Assembly (NCBI RefSeq): GCF_017464355.1
Contig: NZ_JAFUAG010000027.1
Span: 124,001 to 188,000 of the forward strand
Length of the DNA stretch: 64,000 bases
Source of the DNA: Ruminococcus sp.
Lineage (GTDB): Bacteria; Bacillota; Clostridia; Oscillospirales; Ruminococcaceae
Direction: 5' to 3'
Notes under the pieces: generated by a model
The model's input: only the letters and a program-made list of their open reading frames with translations
The model's database searches: none
What the model was told of the DNA's origin: nothing
Translations under genes and position numbers: made by a program
Part shown: piece by piece, positions 1 through 8,786 of the stretch
Position numbering within the stretch: position 1 is the stretch's first letter
Layout of the letters: every line of letters begins with the position of its first letter

Positions 1-1323
1 GGGCACTGCCACGGGGGTGTTATCAAGGTCAAGCAGGGAAGTATCCCTCAGCTGAGAAGCCCGCTGGTATACCAGGTCGCAGGAGATGTATTCATCGCCC
101 CTGCCGTCCTTCCATTTGCAGAAGACCAGCTTGCACCCAATGGGTGTCCTGCCCTCAATGGTATCGGGAAGCTCGTAGTCCTCAGCGCCCAGGGCTGCCA
201 GCACGCTGCCGATATTTGAGTCGTGTCCGCAGAGAAAAGTGAACCGTCTGCCCTCGGTGTCAAGCTCGCTGTCTATTTCTTCCAGCAGAGGGTGTGCCAC
301 GTTGGCGGCCACCAGGGGGGCAGTGAAAAGCAGGTCGCCGTAAAGGTCTTTTACCAGACCTATCTTCTGCCAGTCCTCAAAGGTCAGGTCATGGCCGAAG
401 GCAGCCTTTCGGTCGTCAGGCTCCTCGTAATACTGAAGCACCAGGGCGTCGCTGACAGAGCAGGCTGTCTTCATGGAGCCTGTCATGGAAGGCTCTGCAT
501 TCTCCTCATAGACAAAGCCCAGGTCATCGGCGGTAAACCCCGTGACAGTGCCGTCCTTATAAGCCGCCGACTCCTCCAGGTCTATGACCTCGGCCAGCAG
601 GTCGAAGCTTTCCTGTATCTTTTCAAGGTCATCGGCATAAAGCTCACGGGTCTGGGCTTCGGCGGCAGCGTTGTATCCGGGGGAAACATAGGTCAGCTGC
701 GGGGTGAAGACAGGGTCCATGGTATCGAAGTCCATGTGGTATTCGTTCATCAGGTCGGCCGCGGGAAGCAGGCCTGCCTTGAAATAATTGGCAGTGGCAA
801 TGGTGCGCTGTTTTGAGTTTGAGTAGAAACGAACCTCGCCGTCTTCGGGGCGGTAGTTCTCGGGGAAAAACTCCTCCTGCTCCAGCCACTTTCTGAAATA
901 CTGCCCCATGGCAGTTTCGGAGACCCCGCCCCTGAGGGAAAGCTGTGCGGCGGGTGAAGACCATTCCGTCCACTCATGGGGTGTCACCTGCCCCAGCACC
1001 GAGTCCTTGGAGCTTAAGGGCGCACGGATATTGTGCCTGCTGAGCATGACCACCTGCTCCAGCTCAAAGCCCTCGCGGGAAAGGGAATAGGCCACGCTGT
1101 CCTCGGCGGAGGTAGGTTCTTCCGCCTCCTGTTCCTCTTCCTCCGTTGAAGGCGCTTGGGTGACATCAGGGGCTTTTTCCTCCGCCTGCGCCGTGGCGGC
1201 AGCTGTGGTGACTTCTCCCCGTGAAGCTGTGTTTTCGGGGGTGTTCTCAGTGCTCTCACTGCAGGCAGATAGTATCATGCACCCTGCCAGCAGGGCAGCG
1301 GTGTATCTTTTTATTTGTTTCAT
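1..1323 (-). CDS. Histidine acid phosphatase (phytase-like) lipoprotein, C-terminus cut by window edge
   Basis: The frame is open from an ATG at 1323 to base 1 (441 codons), so the 3' end is missing. Residues 1-21 form a lipoprotein signal ending in LSAC, followed by a Glu/Thr-rich linker to about residue 75. The phosphatase motif RHNIRAP at 96-102 matches the RHGxRxP signature of clade-2 histidine phosphatases, and a CGHDSN motif near 365 supplies the C-terminal HD pair. The family (phytases, glucose-1-phosphatases) releases phosphate from phosphate monoesters through a phosphohistidine. Asn replaces the usual Gly in the motif. The protein should be anchored outside the cell. An AAGGTG ribosome site precedes the ATG. 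Substrate cannot be told from sequence. Confidence 0.85.
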   Translation of the reverse strand, partial: MKQIKRYTAALLAGCMILSACSESTENTPENTASRGEVTTAAATAQAEEKAPDVTQAPSTEEEEQEAEEPTSAEDSVAYSLSREGFELEQVVMLSRHNIRAPLSSKDSVLGQVTPHEWTEWSSPAAQLSLRGGVSETAMGQYFRKWLEQEEFFPENYRPEDGEVRFYSNSKQRTIATANYFKAGLLPAADLMNEYHMDFDTMDPVFTPQLTYVSPGYNAAAEAQTRELYADDLEKIQESFDLLAEVIDLEESAAYKDGTVTGFTADDLGFVYEENAEPSMTGSMKTACSVSDALVLQYYEEPDDRKAAFGHDLTFEDWQKIGLVKDLYGDLLFTAPLVAANVAHPLLEEIDSELDTEGRRFTFLCGHDSNIGSVLAALGAEDYELPDTIEGRTPIGCKLVFCKWKDGRGDEYISCDLVYQRASQLRDTSLLDLDNTPVAVP

Positions 1324-1377
1324 ATTTTCACCTTGTCTTTCTGTGTATCAGGTTTCTTGCAATTAACTTATACACAA

Positions 1378-1407
1378 ATTATACCACACTGCCGCAGAAA
1401 AAGTCAA
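1378..1407 (-). promoter_or_regulatory. Sigma-A promoter of the phosphatase gene
   Basis: Reading the minus strand, TTGACT and TATAAT are separated by 18 bases, with TGTGG just before the -10 box. It points to the phosphatase ATG about 50 bases downstream. Confidence 0.65.
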
Positions 1408-1467
1408 CCGCAGGACGCAGCTGCACCGAAGGAAATGCCGTTTCGGCAACAACGGGAGGACGGGTGC

Positions 1468-1496
1468 TTGCAAATCAGGGGGAAATGTGGTATAGT
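1468..1496 (+). promoter_or_regulatory. Sigma-A promoter of the nitrilase/NUDIX pair
   Basis: TTGCAA, a 17-base spacer ending TGTGG, then TATAGT. It is divergent from the phosphatase promoter. About 170 bases of leader precede the first gene; I see no clear structure in that leader. Confidence 0.55.
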
Positions 1497-1666
1497 ATTC
1501 TTATATCCCGCTGCGGCTTTATGATCCGTAATTATTGGCATATGCGAAGGCTTGCTGTTTCCGGGACAGCATTGCTGCAAACAGCGGGCAGGTCGGGGCA
1601 CATAGGGCTATAGGTATGACTTGTGCTGCCTGCCTTTAGATGAATGCATTCATGAAAGGGTCTTAT

Positions 1667-3043
1667 ATGGATAATATATTTGATATGATAGCTGAGCTTT
1701 GCTCGCGGGTCATGGCGATGTGTGAGGACAGTGTCTACCAGAAATACGGCTGTATCTCGCCCTCGGCTAAGGCTGAGATACGAGCTGAGATACAAGGAGC
1801 CGTGCCCGCCCTTTTTGAGGGGGACAGGGTCAGGCAGCTGGGCAGGGCTGACATGGACAAGGCATTCTTCCGTGAACTTGAAAACTGTATCGCAAAGGCC
1901 GAAGAGGGCGGGGACGTTTTTTACATGACAGGCCTGCTCCAGGTGCTGGACGAGAGCCTGGAAACGCTGCTGAAAGAGATAACAGCTGAGTATCAGCGGG
2001 ACAATTTCTCGGTGGTGCTGAACAACAACCGTGAAAGCACAGGCATAGGTCTGCTGCCCAGGTGTTCCTGCATATGGGAGCGGAGCCACAGGCTATCCCA
2101 CAGCTATGACAGGCTGGATAATTTTCTCTGCCACCTGCTCATGCTGGAAAACGACATACTGGGCGAGATGATAGACAAGCACTTTTTTCTGCCGAAGAAT
2201 GATCTCCCCGATGTGGGGGAGAAAGGCCGCCTGAGGATAGCTGCCACCCCCCTGAGGCTGGAGCCCCACTACGACTTGCCCGCCTTTGAGGAGGACAGGG
2301 TGGAATACTTCCGTGTACACGGCCATGAGGAGCATTATGAGGAGGACAACGGGCTCATCTGGCAGAAGATACTTGCGGCCGCCCATGGGGGCTGTGATAT
2401 CATGGTCTTCCCCGAAATGGTGGGCAACAGGCTGACGGCGGGGTACATCTCAGGGAAGATAAAAGCCCTTGACGAGGAAGAGCGCTCAAAGCTTCCCGCA
2501 CTGACCATACTGCCCTCATACTACGAAAACAGGCTGAACATAGCCGAGGTCATCGACAGGCGGGGGAACATACTCTGCAGGCAGACCAAGCAGAACCTTT
2601 CCACCTATATGTTAAAAGGCAGGCCTCATCTGGAGGCTATCACCCGAAATAATGTTGTCAATATTTTCCACTATGAGGGCATAGGGCGGTTCGCTTTTCT
2701 CATCTGCAAGGATTTCCTTACCACCAGGTACCTTGAGCAGATAATGCGCTGTTTCAAGCTGACCCTTATAATAGTGCCCTCAAACTCCACGGGTTCCTAT
2801 GATTTCAGGCAGTCGGTGGACCTTTGCGCCCACGATGACTGCAATGTGGTCTGGCTGAACACCTGCGCCGCCATGATACCCGGGAAGGAAGCGAACTTCC
2901 ACCATATAGGCTATGTCCGCAAGCGCATAGGCAGGGACGATGACGATTCCCAGAAACTGACAGAAATGCCCATCTGCAAGGGTGCTTTTGAGGGCAGGTG
3001 CAGCCATGACTGTATGTTTTTTGAAACTATAAAGGGAGTGTAG
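1667..3043 (+). CDS. Nitrilase-superfamily (carbon-nitrogen hydrolase) protein
   Basis: 458 residues from the ATG at 1667, chosen because GAAAGGG lies 7 bases upstream; in-frame ATGs at 1640 and 1652 have no good ribosome site. The C-terminal half carries the nitrilase triad in order: Glu in VFPEM (about 249), Lys in RQTKQN (about 308) and Cys in LICKDF (about 347). These enzymes cleave amide or nitrile C-N bonds through a cysteine thioester. The first ~190 residues are a helical region I do not recognise, making the protein about 170 residues longer than a simple amidase. There is no signal peptide. The NUDIX gene starts 3 bases after the stop, so the two are co-transcribed. Substrate unknown. 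Confidence 0.75.
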   Translation: MDNIFDMIAELCSRVMAMCEDSVYQKYGCISPSAKAEIRAEIQGAVPALFEGDRVRQLGRADMDKAFFRELENCIAKAEEGGDVFYMTGLLQVLDESLETLLKEITAEYQRDNFSVVLNNNRESTGIGLLPRCSCIWERSHRLSHSYDRLDNFLCHLLMLENDILGEMIDKHFFLPKNDLPDVGEKGRLRIAATPLRLEPHYDLPAFEEDRVEYFRVHGHEEHYEEDNGLIWQKILAAAHGGCDIMVFPEMVGNRLTAGYISGKIKALDEEERSKLPALTILPSYYENRLNIAEVIDRRGNILCRQTKQNLSTYMLKGRPHLEAITRNNVVNIFHYEGIGRFAFLICKDFLTTRYLEQIMRCFKLTLIIVPSNSTGSYDFRQSVDLCAHDDCNVVWLNTCAAMIPGKEANFHHIGYVRKRIGRDDDDSQKLTEMPICKGAFEGRCSHDCMFFETIKGV

Positions 3044-3045
3044 CA

Positions 3046-3606
3046 ATGGTCTTTAAAGGCATAAGGAAAGTGCATGGGGGAGAGTTCATATCCCGCTATG
3101 ACATAGAATATGAAACAAAGGGCGGGAGAAGAAAGGTCTACGAGATGATAAGCCGTGACCCCCATGTGAACAGCCTTGAAAGCTTACAGAAAAAGGATAT
3201 TGACGCAGTGGTGATGATAGTCCATGACCGAAAGGGCGAGAAGCTTCTGCTGAACCGTGAGTTCCGCCTGGCAGTGGGGGACTGGGTATACAACTTCCCC
3301 GCAGGGCTGATAAACGAGGGCGAGACCCCCCAGGAGGCCGCCGCCAGGGAGCTTTTTGAGGAAACAGGCCTGACCCTTGTGAGCATAGACGAGGTCTGGG
3401 CGCCCAGCTATTCGGCGGTAGGATTTTCCAACGAGAAGAACACGGTGCTGTTATGCACGGCTGAGGGCGACATAGGCGAGAGCGACTCGGAGGCAGAGGA
3501 GATAGAAGCCCGCTGGTTTACCAAAAGTGAGTTAAGCAAGCTTCTGAAAACAGAGATCTTCGCCGCCAGGACCCAGGCTTACTGCATGAAATGGGCAGTT
3601 GGTTAA
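3046..3606 (+). CDS. NUDIX hydrolase, ADP-ribose pyrophosphatase-like
   Basis: 186 residues. A complete NUDIX box starts at G87: G-x5-E-x7-REL-x-EE-x-GL, which binds the metal used to cleave a nucleoside diphosphate linked to another group. The upstream PAGLINEGE context and overall length resemble ADP-ribose/sugar-nucleotide pyrophosphatases (NudF type), but this is only family-level. It follows the nitrilase-like gene by 2 bases, so a nucleotide or NAD-derived substrate for the pair is a reasonable but untested inference. Confidence 0.85.
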   Translation: MVFKGIRKVHGGEFISRYDIEYETKGGRRKVYEMISRDPHVNSLESLQKKDIDAVVMIVHDRKGEKLLLNREFRLAVGDWVYNFPAGLINEGETPQEAAARELFEETGLTLVSIDEVWAPSYSAVGFSNEKNTVLLCTAEGDIGESDSEAEEIEARWFTKSELSKLLKTEIFAARTQAYCMKWAVG

Positions 3607-3616
3607 TTCATAATTG

Positions 3617-3645
3617 TTGACATATGCGCAGGTTTGCTGTATTTT
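3617..3645 (+). promoter_or_regulatory. Possible promoter for the ATP-grasp gene
   Basis: TTGACA, 17 bases, TATTTT. The following leader (to 3794) contains two perfect short hairpins: GGTGGGGG/CCCCCACC near 3665-3685 and TTGTCGG/CCGACAA near 3736-3755. The -10 box is weak. Confidence 0.4.
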
Positions 3646-3794
3646 GGATCGTTGTTAAACGTGTAGGGTGGGGGCTTGCCCCCACCATTTGCACCCCCTC
3701 CGTTTGCCCCAAACAAATGCGTTTGATAAACATTGTCGGTATGCCCCGACAAAAATGAAAAAACGTGAGAATTATCTTAAAGTGAGGAATAAAA

Positions 3795-4817
3795 ATGAAA
3801 GACGGAAAAAGGGTCATCTGGTTCAACCACTGGTTCAGCCAGGCTTACAATTTTATTGAGCTGCTGAAAAGAGATGAACGCAACTATGTCATTGCCACTG
3901 CCAAGGTGGAAGAATTTGTCTTCGGGGCGGCGGCAGACGAACGTGCTGTGGAGCCCCGTGGGGTGAACGGTGAGGAATATGTTGAGTGGGCGCTGAAATT
4001 CTGCAAAGAGAATGGGGTGGATGTATTCTTCCCGAAACGCTGGCGGGCTGAGGTCATTAAGCACATTGACGACTTCGGTGCCATAGGCACAAAAGTCACC
4101 GCAGACAGGAACACCGAGCAGAATGATATGCTTGACAGCAAGATGAAGTCCTGCGAATTCATGCGGGAGCATGGCCTGTGCGCCACCCCCTACATGGAGC
4201 GCATAACCACTGTTGAGGGCTTTGAGCGTGCCTATGCTGCCATAAAGGAAAGATACGGCAGCAGCCACAAGGTCTGTGTAAAGGCTGACCGTGACGAGGG
4301 CGGTATCACCTACCGCAGGCTGTACGATGAAGCAGCGCCGAAGTCCATGCCCGAGGACATAAGCTATGCGGCCTACCTGGCAGACCTTAAGTCCCGCAGC
4401 AGGATATACCCCATGGTAGTAATGCCCTACCTGAGCGAGCCCGAGATGAGCATAGACTGTATGCGCACCGAAAGCGGCCTGATAGCCGTACCAAGGTGCA
4501 AGGTGGACAGGCACATAACTGCCCTGCGTTTCGACAGAGAATTTCTTGACATAGCCGAGCGCATATCCTCGGCGGTGAAGATAGAGTACCCATACAACAT
4601 ACAGCTTCGTCCCCTGAACGGCGAGCAGGTGTTCATGGAGATAAACACCCGCATGGCAGGTGGGTGCTACAAGGCTGACGCTGTAGGTGTGAACTTCCCC
4701 CAGCTGGCTGTAAGCCATGCCTTCGGCGATGACATCGACATTGCCCGCATAAAAGCGGGTCTGCACGATGTCCGTGTAGGTGACGTAGCGGGGTTTGTTT
4801 TAATTCATAATTCATAA
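3795..4817 (+). CDS. ATP-grasp domain protein, substrate unknown
   Basis: 340 residues, no signal peptide. The order is an N-terminal Rossmann-like preATP domain, a central CVKADRDEGG segment consistent with the ATP-binding lysine loop, and a C-terminal QLRPLNGEQVFMEINTR segment matching the metal-binding E-x-N-x-R of ATP-grasp ligases (carbamoyl phosphate synthase / biotin carboxylase fold). Such enzymes join a carboxylate to an amine or thiol through an acyl phosphate. I cannot name the substrate. The gene is alone between its own leader and the palindromic element, and its stop is followed at once by tandem ATTCATA units. Confidence 0.7.
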   Translation: MKDGKRVIWFNHWFSQAYNFIELLKRDERNYVIATAKVEEFVFGAAADERAVEPRGVNGEEYVEWALKFCKENGVDVFFPKRWRAEVIKHIDDFGAIGTKVTADRNTEQNDMLDSKMKSCEFMREHGLCATPYMERITTVEGFERAYAAIKERYGSSHKVCVKADRDEGGITYRRLYDEAAPKSMPEDISYAAYLADLKSRSRIYPMVVMPYLSEPEMSIDCMRTESGLIAVPRCKVDRHITALRFDREFLDIAERISSAVKIEYPYNIQLRPLNGEQVFMEINTRMAGGCYKADAVGVNFPQLAVSHAFGDDIDIARIKAGLHDVRVGDVAGFVLIHNS

Positions 4818-4821
4818 TTGA
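4802..4821. repeat. Tandem ATTCATA heptamers at a gene end
   Basis: Two to three adjoining ATTCATA units overlap the stop codon of the ATP-grasp gene. Similar units occur at 3605-3615, 13310-13324 and, inverted, at 13456-13476. Confidence 0.6.
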
Positions 4822-4873
4822 GGTGTTCGCTTCGCTCACGTTTTTTGGGGTGCGTTTCGCCGCTATAGTCAGA

Positions 4874-5190
4874 AAAATGCGCTCCTGTATGGGTAGTTCT
4901 CGTAAAGAAGCTTATATGTTCTACTGGGGGAGACCCTTTTGAAAAAGGGTCGTCCCCCAGACCCCCCTTCCTAAAACTTCTATTTTGGGTGGGCGAAAGG
5001 TCACTGTTCTATGATAGAACAACGAATGTTTGACACTTGCTATAATTCGTAAGTGCAGTGACTTTTCGCCCACCCAATATAAAAAAGTCTTTGGAAAGGG
5101 GTTCGGGGGATAACCTTTCTTCAGAAAGGTTTCCCCCGATAAAACACACAAGTTTCTTTATGAGTGCCACCCATACAGGAACGCATTTTT
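4874..5190. repeat. Palindromic intergenic element, copy 1
   Basis: A ~300-bp imperfect palindrome. The left half (GGGTAGTTCTC at 4891, GGGGGAGACCC, GGGTGGGCGAAAGGTCACTG) is mirrored by the right half (CAGTGACTTTTCGCCCACCC, GGTTTCCCCCGAT, GAGTGCCACCC at 5162-5172). A near-identical core occurs at 9164-9469. The flanks ATGCGCTCCTGTATGGG and CCCATACAGGAACGCAT are themselves complementary and end in a T-run, so the element sits in the loop of a terminator-like stem between two convergent genes. It has no credible coding frame. It looks like a MITE-type or palindromic-unit repeat. Confidence 0.8.
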
Positions 5191-5200
5191 TTGCTGTGGC

Positions 5201-6391
5201 CTACTGTCCCTCTGCAAGCTCGGGGGCTTTGGCGGCTATAAGTCCGAAGAATGCGGGCTTGGCTTTCAGGCTGAGGGAGAAGAACAGGGGCATTTCCTGC
5301 TTCTTCCAGCTTACCCCGTCGGTCAGACCCCAGATAGTGAAGCTGGGTATGGGTATGCCCTCTTCTTTCAGTTCAAGTATCTTCTCCATGAAGCGCTGAG
5401 AATATTCGCCCTGGTTTTCCTCCCATTCATCGGTGTTGTCCTTGCTGATATCCAGCTCGGTTATGGATATCTCCACCCCAAGCTCCTTATTGTATCTGCG
5501 CACGGCGGTGGCGTAGGTCTCGGGGTCGCACCAGGTACCTATGTGGGACTGCATACCCACTCCGTCGATATTTCCTGCTTCTGCCACGGGTTTGAGGAAA
5601 TCAATTATCACCATCTGCTTGGTGAAGTTGAAAGCGTTGTAGTCGTTGTAGTAGAGCTTCACGCCCTCGGGCTGATACTTGCGTGCATACTCGAAGGCTT
5701 TCTCGATGTAGTCATCGCCGATAGTCTGGAGCCACAGGCAGTCACGCTTGGCACTCTGGCCGTCCGCCGCTGCTTCGTTCACAACGTCCCAGGCATAGAA
5801 AAGCCCCGGGTACTCGCTGTCAGCCCATTCAAACACGGTCTTGATGTAGTTCTCCATTCGTTTGAGCATAAGCTCTCTGTCCGCCAGTTCGCCGCTGGTG
5901 TCGTAGTCCTTGTAGAACAGCCACTCGGGGGTCTGTGAATACCAGATCAGAGTATGCCCCCTCATCTTTATGCCGTTGGCCTTTGCGAATTCCAGCTGGT
6001 CGATACACTTGTCGAACTTCACCGCAGGGCATTCGCGGTACTTTTCTATATCCGAGAGGGTGGTGTCCTTGTCCAGCAGGGCATCGGGCTTCATCTCGTT
6101 CTCGCAGGTCATGCTGTTGAACTGTTCTTTTATAAGGTTGACGTAATCGGGGTCCACCACCTGAGAGGCCGCCACCGCCGAGCCCACATAGAAGTCATCG
6201 GCGTACACATCTTTAAGAGAAGGGTAGTCAGCGGTCTTTGAGGGGAAAACGAACTCCTCCTTGCTGTCCTCCGCAGCAGCACTGTCTGACTTGTCGTTCT
6301 TGTCGGCCTTTGACTTATCGGAAGAACTGCCAGACCCGCAGCCTGTCATGAGCATTGCGGCGCACAGCAGTACAGCCATTGTTTTTTTCAT
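5201..6391 (-). CDS. GH10 endo-1,4-beta-xylanase, lipoprotein
   Basis: 396 residues from the ATG at 6391, with GAGGTGA 8 bases upstream. A lipoprotein signal ends at MTGC (residue 17), then a short Ser/Lys/Asp linker leads to a complete GH10 barrel. Family landmarks are MTCENEMKPDA, RGHTLIWYSQTP, WDVVNEAA (acid/base Glu about 205) and ITELDIS (nucleophile Glu about 312). It should cut xylan backbones at the cell surface. There is no carbohydrate-binding module. The gene stands alone, with its own promoter and a leader containing a hairpin plus T-run. It ends next to the palindromic element. Confidence 0.95.
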   Translation of the reverse strand: MKKTMAVLLCAAMLMTGCGSGSSSDKSKADKNDKSDSAAAEDSKEEFVFPSKTADYPSLKDVYADDFYVGSAVAASQVVDPDYVNLIKEQFNSMTCENEMKPDALLDKDTTLSDIEKYRECPAVKFDKCIDQLEFAKANGIKMRGHTLIWYSQTPEWLFYKDYDTSGELADRELMLKRMENYIKTVFEWADSEYPGLFYAWDVVNEAAADGQSAKRDCLWLQTIGDDYIEKAFEYARKYQPEGVKLYYNDYNAFNFTKQMVIIDFLKPVAEAGNIDGVGMQSHIGTWCDPETYATAVRRYNKELGVEISITELDISKDNTDEWEENQGEYSQRFMEKILELKEEGIPIPSFTIWGLTDGVSWKKQEMPLFFSLSLKAKPAFFGLIAAKAPELAEGQ

Positions 6392-6424
6392 GCAACTCAC
6401 CTCAGAAAATATACCATTATATAA

Positions 6425-6452
6425 AAAATATACAGCCCCCGTCGGAGGCTCA
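6425..6452 (-). promoter_or_regulatory. Hairpin with T-run in the xylanase leader (possible attenuator)
   Basis: On the minus strand AGCCTCC pairs with GGGGGCT around a GAC loop, followed by GTATATTTTTTA. It lies between the promoter and the ribosome site, where it could end transcription early. Confidence 0.4.
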
Positions 6453-6467
6453 CCTAAGTGTACAACT

Positions 6468-6496
6468 ATTATACCACAATATTGCCCTCTTTTCAA
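6468..6496 (-). promoter_or_regulatory. Sigma-A promoter of the xylanase gene
   Basis: Minus strand: TTGAAA, 17 bases ending TGTGG, TATAAT. Confidence 0.65.
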
Positions 6497-6788
6497 TCGG
6501 CAAACAGCATATTTTTTATGTTCAAAAATTGTGACGAACGTACTATTTACAACGGGCAGAGATGGTGTTGAACGAACTTGCCAATTATTGCGTGTGGTCT
6601 TACAAATATTGCGTTTTAGGGGATTTTGGGCAATTCTTGCGGTGGGCTGCGCAATTTTAGCTAATGTTAAAATAATCGCAATTATTAATTATAGCTAAGC
6701 AAAAAATGAATAGAAAAATAGTGTCAGCGGTTGTATAATAATATCAGAAAATACAACACGAGCAAAATTATAAAAGGGAGGCAGCAAT
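6497..6788. other. Intergenic region before transaldolase
   Basis: Holds the divergent start region between xylanase and transaldolase. A TATAAT occurs near 6736 but without a good -35 box. GGGAGGCAGCA near 6776 is the transaldolase ribosome site. I see no gene or RNA here. Confidence 0.4.
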
Positions 6789-7436
6789 ATGAAATTGTTT
6801 GTTGATACCGCGAATGTTGATGACATCAGAGAAGCAGAGGCGCTGGGCGTTATATGCGGCGTAACTACAAATCCCTCGCTGATAGCGAAGGAAGGCAGAG
6901 TTTTCGAGGAAGTAGTCAAGGAGATCACTGAGATCGTTGACGGTCCCATCTCAGCTGAGGTCATCTCGCTGGAAGCTGACAAAATGGTCGAAGAAGCTAT
7001 CCCCCTTTCCAAAATACACAAGAATATAGTTATCAAGCTGCCCATGTGCGCTGAGGGTCTGAAAGCCTGCAAGAGGCTGACCGAAATGGGTATCAAGACC
7101 AACGTTACCCTGATCTTCTCCGCTGCACAGGCTATACTGGCTGCAAATGCAGGCGCTACCTACGTTTCGCCCTTCCTTGGCAGGCTTGACGACATCGGCA
7201 TGACAGGCATGGATCTGATCGAGGAGATCGCTGATATCTTTGCGATACAGAACATCAAGACCGAGATCATCGCCGCTTCTATCAGAAATCCTATCCACGT
7301 TGTTGACGCTGCAAGGGCAGGCTGCGATATCGCAACTGTTCCCATGGGTGTTATCAGACAGATGATAAAGCACCCCTTGACTGACAACGGGATCGAGCGT
7401 TTTCTGAAGGACTGGGAAACTGTTCCCAATAAATAA
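6789..7436 (+). CDS. tal: Transaldolase (short, fructose-6-phosphate-aldolase-like subfamily)
   Basis: 215 residues, the usual length of the short transaldolase/FSA subfamily. It opens with [12 protein letters not shown] and [12 protein letters not shown], and the Schiff-base lysine lies in NIVIKLPM (about 83). [12 protein letters not shown] and [11 protein letters not shown] are also family hallmarks. It moves a dihydroxyacetone unit between sugar phosphates in the non-oxidative pentose phosphate pathway, useful for pentoses released from xylan. Codon choice is noticeably biased, suggesting high expression. It is followed by a structured segment and a strong terminator. Confidence 0.93.
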   Translation: MKLFVDTANVDDIREAEALGVICGVTTNPSLIAKEGRVFEEVVKEITEIVDGPISAEVISLEADKMVEEAIPLSKIHKNIVIKLPMCAEGLKACKRLTEMGIKTNVTLIFSAAQAILAANAGATYVSPFLGRLDDIGMTGMDLIEEIADIFAIQNIKTEIIAASIRNPIHVVDAARAGCDIATVPMGVIRQMIKHPLTDNGIERFLKDWETVPNK

Positions 7437-7483
7437 GCATTCAACGTAAGTTTGAATATACTCCAATTTCCACCTTATTTTCT

Positions 7484-7614
7484 AATCTCGGGACTTCCGG
7501 TACACCCTGACAAGGCGGTCAGTCAACCCTGCTGTCCTCCTTGTCTGCGGAACCCCGAACCTTTGCAGGACTGATAGTTCTGCGTTAAGAATGCTATCCA
7601 TTCTCCTTTTATTT
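7484..7614 (+). ncRNA. Putative structured RNA downstream of transaldolase
   Basis: No protein gene fits here, yet consecutive stems do. CTCGGG/CCCGA and TCCG/CGGA enclose GACAAGG/CCTTGTC (about 7488-7559). Next come GCAGGACT/AGTTCTGC with a 3-base loop (7565-7583) and AGAATG/CATTCT (7588-7604) before a T-rich stretch. It could be a separate small RNA or a 3' UTR of the transaldolase message. I do not recognise the family, and strand is assumed from the neighbouring gene. Confidence 0.4.
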
Positions 7615-7639
7615 CATATTATATATTCCTTCTGACAGG

Positions 7640-7672
7640 CAGCCGAGAGCCATCTTGGCTGTTTTGTTTTTT
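7640..7672 (+). terminator. Intrinsic terminator
   Basis: CAGCCGAGA pairs with TCTTGGCTG around a 4-base loop, followed by TTTTGTTTTTT. It ends the transaldolase/structured-RNA unit. Confidence 0.85.
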
Positions 7673-8004
7673 ATGGGAAAGTTTACCATGGTCTGGCTGC
7701 ACACTGCTTCCTCCGCCGAAGGTGGGGGAGCAATATTCTGTATCATCAGCAATACACATCAGGCTCGGGTGAAAAGCTTATCACGGTGAAACTGGCAGCA
7801 TATGGCAGAAGGCTTGACTATTTGGCACAATAGTAGTATAAATAAATATATCTGTGTCCCCCGAAAAGGACATAACCGACGAGTACGAAGCCATAGGCCA
7901 CGAGCTTCACGGATAGGGTCATTATCCATAAAAAAATCAGCCCTCGGGCGCTTAAGGGCGCTCGGGGGCATTGTATTTATCAGTGGGCAGGGAAGTATCT
8001 GCCT
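7673..8004. other. Intergenic region with no recognised gene
   Basis: About 330 bases between the transaldolase terminator and the convergent EEP gene. Only short, low-similarity frames are present. GGCGCTTAAGGGCGCTC near 7947-7965 could be part of a terminator for the minus-strand gene. Confidence 0.4.
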
Positions 8005-8748
8005 TTAAAACTCCACCTCAGCCATTACACCGTAATGGTCACTGGCGGCAAGCTTTGTTTCCTCCGAGATATTTGTCCCGAAGAGGGTGCAGCTCTTTAA
8101 TTCTGGCAGTTTTTCGGGGTAGGGATCTTTCAGCAATATGCGGTCGAAACGCTGGTCTGCTTCAATGGTGTTCCTAGGCTCGGCAGTGCCCCAGCGGGGA
8201 TTTTTACGGAAACTAAGCGTAGCAGGTGGTCTTGTCCCGTTCATATCGGCATAAGCTTCTGCCAGGTCGAAGTAATATGCGTCAGCCCCCAGAAGTGACT
8301 GCTCATTGGTAAGAAAACGGCTGACAGACGAGTTCTCGGAGCAGTTGAAGTCACCCAGCAAAAATGTATAGTCTGCTTTAATGCCTGAAAGGCTTTCTGC
8401 AATATCAACAACAGCCCTTTCCCTTAAGGAAGCCTTGTCCCAGGGCAGATGAACATTTGCAACAAGCAATGCTATGCTTTTGTATCGTATGCAGGCATAT
8501 GTGCCATATTCAAGATCTGCCGATTTTGTTATGGGATACCTGCTAAGTATGGAAAGCCCTGCCTGAGCCTGCAGGTGAGAATACCCATATCCGCAAAGGG
8601 CGGAAAAGCTTTGGTGCTTTGCAGGGTCTGATACTTCCTGCAAGCACATGATATCTGCCTTTATCCCCGTTATCTCCGCGGTCAGGTGAGTGAAACGGGC
8701 AGGCATACCCATATCGCTGTCCCAAATATTGTAAGTTGCTATTCTCAC
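8005..8748 (-). CDS. Endonuclease/exonuclease/phosphatase (EEP) family protein
   Basis: 247 residues from a GTG at 8748, preceded by AGGAGGGATATCC; a longer ATG frame has no ribosome site. EEP motifs appear in order: IATYNIW at the N-terminus, CLQEV (metal-binding Glu), ANVHLPW, LLGDFNC and a final ASDHYGVMAEV with the catalytic Asp-His. This fold hydrolyses phosphodiesters in DNA, RNA, phospholipid headgroups or inositol phosphates. There is no signal peptide, so it acts inside the cell. The particular substrate is not evident. Confidence 0.85.
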   Translation of the reverse strand: MRIATYNIWDSDMGMPARFTHLTAEITGIKADIMCLQEVSDPAKHQSFSALCGYGYSHLQAQAGLSILSRYPITKSADLEYGTYACIRYKSIALLVANVHLPWDKASLRERAVVDIAESLSGIKADYTFLLGDFNCSENSSVSRFLTNEQSLLGADAYYFDLAEAYADMNGTRPPATLSFRKNPRWGTAEPRNTIEADQRFDRILLKDPYPEKLPELKSCTLFGTNISEETKLAASDHYGVMAEVEF

Positions 8749-8786
8749 GGATATCCCTCCTGCTGATCCGAATTTTTCTGAGAACA

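Noticed and set aside
4921-5160. Short frames inside the palindromic elements
   Set aside because: Their translations mirror each other because of the palindrome; no start signals and no conserved protein features.
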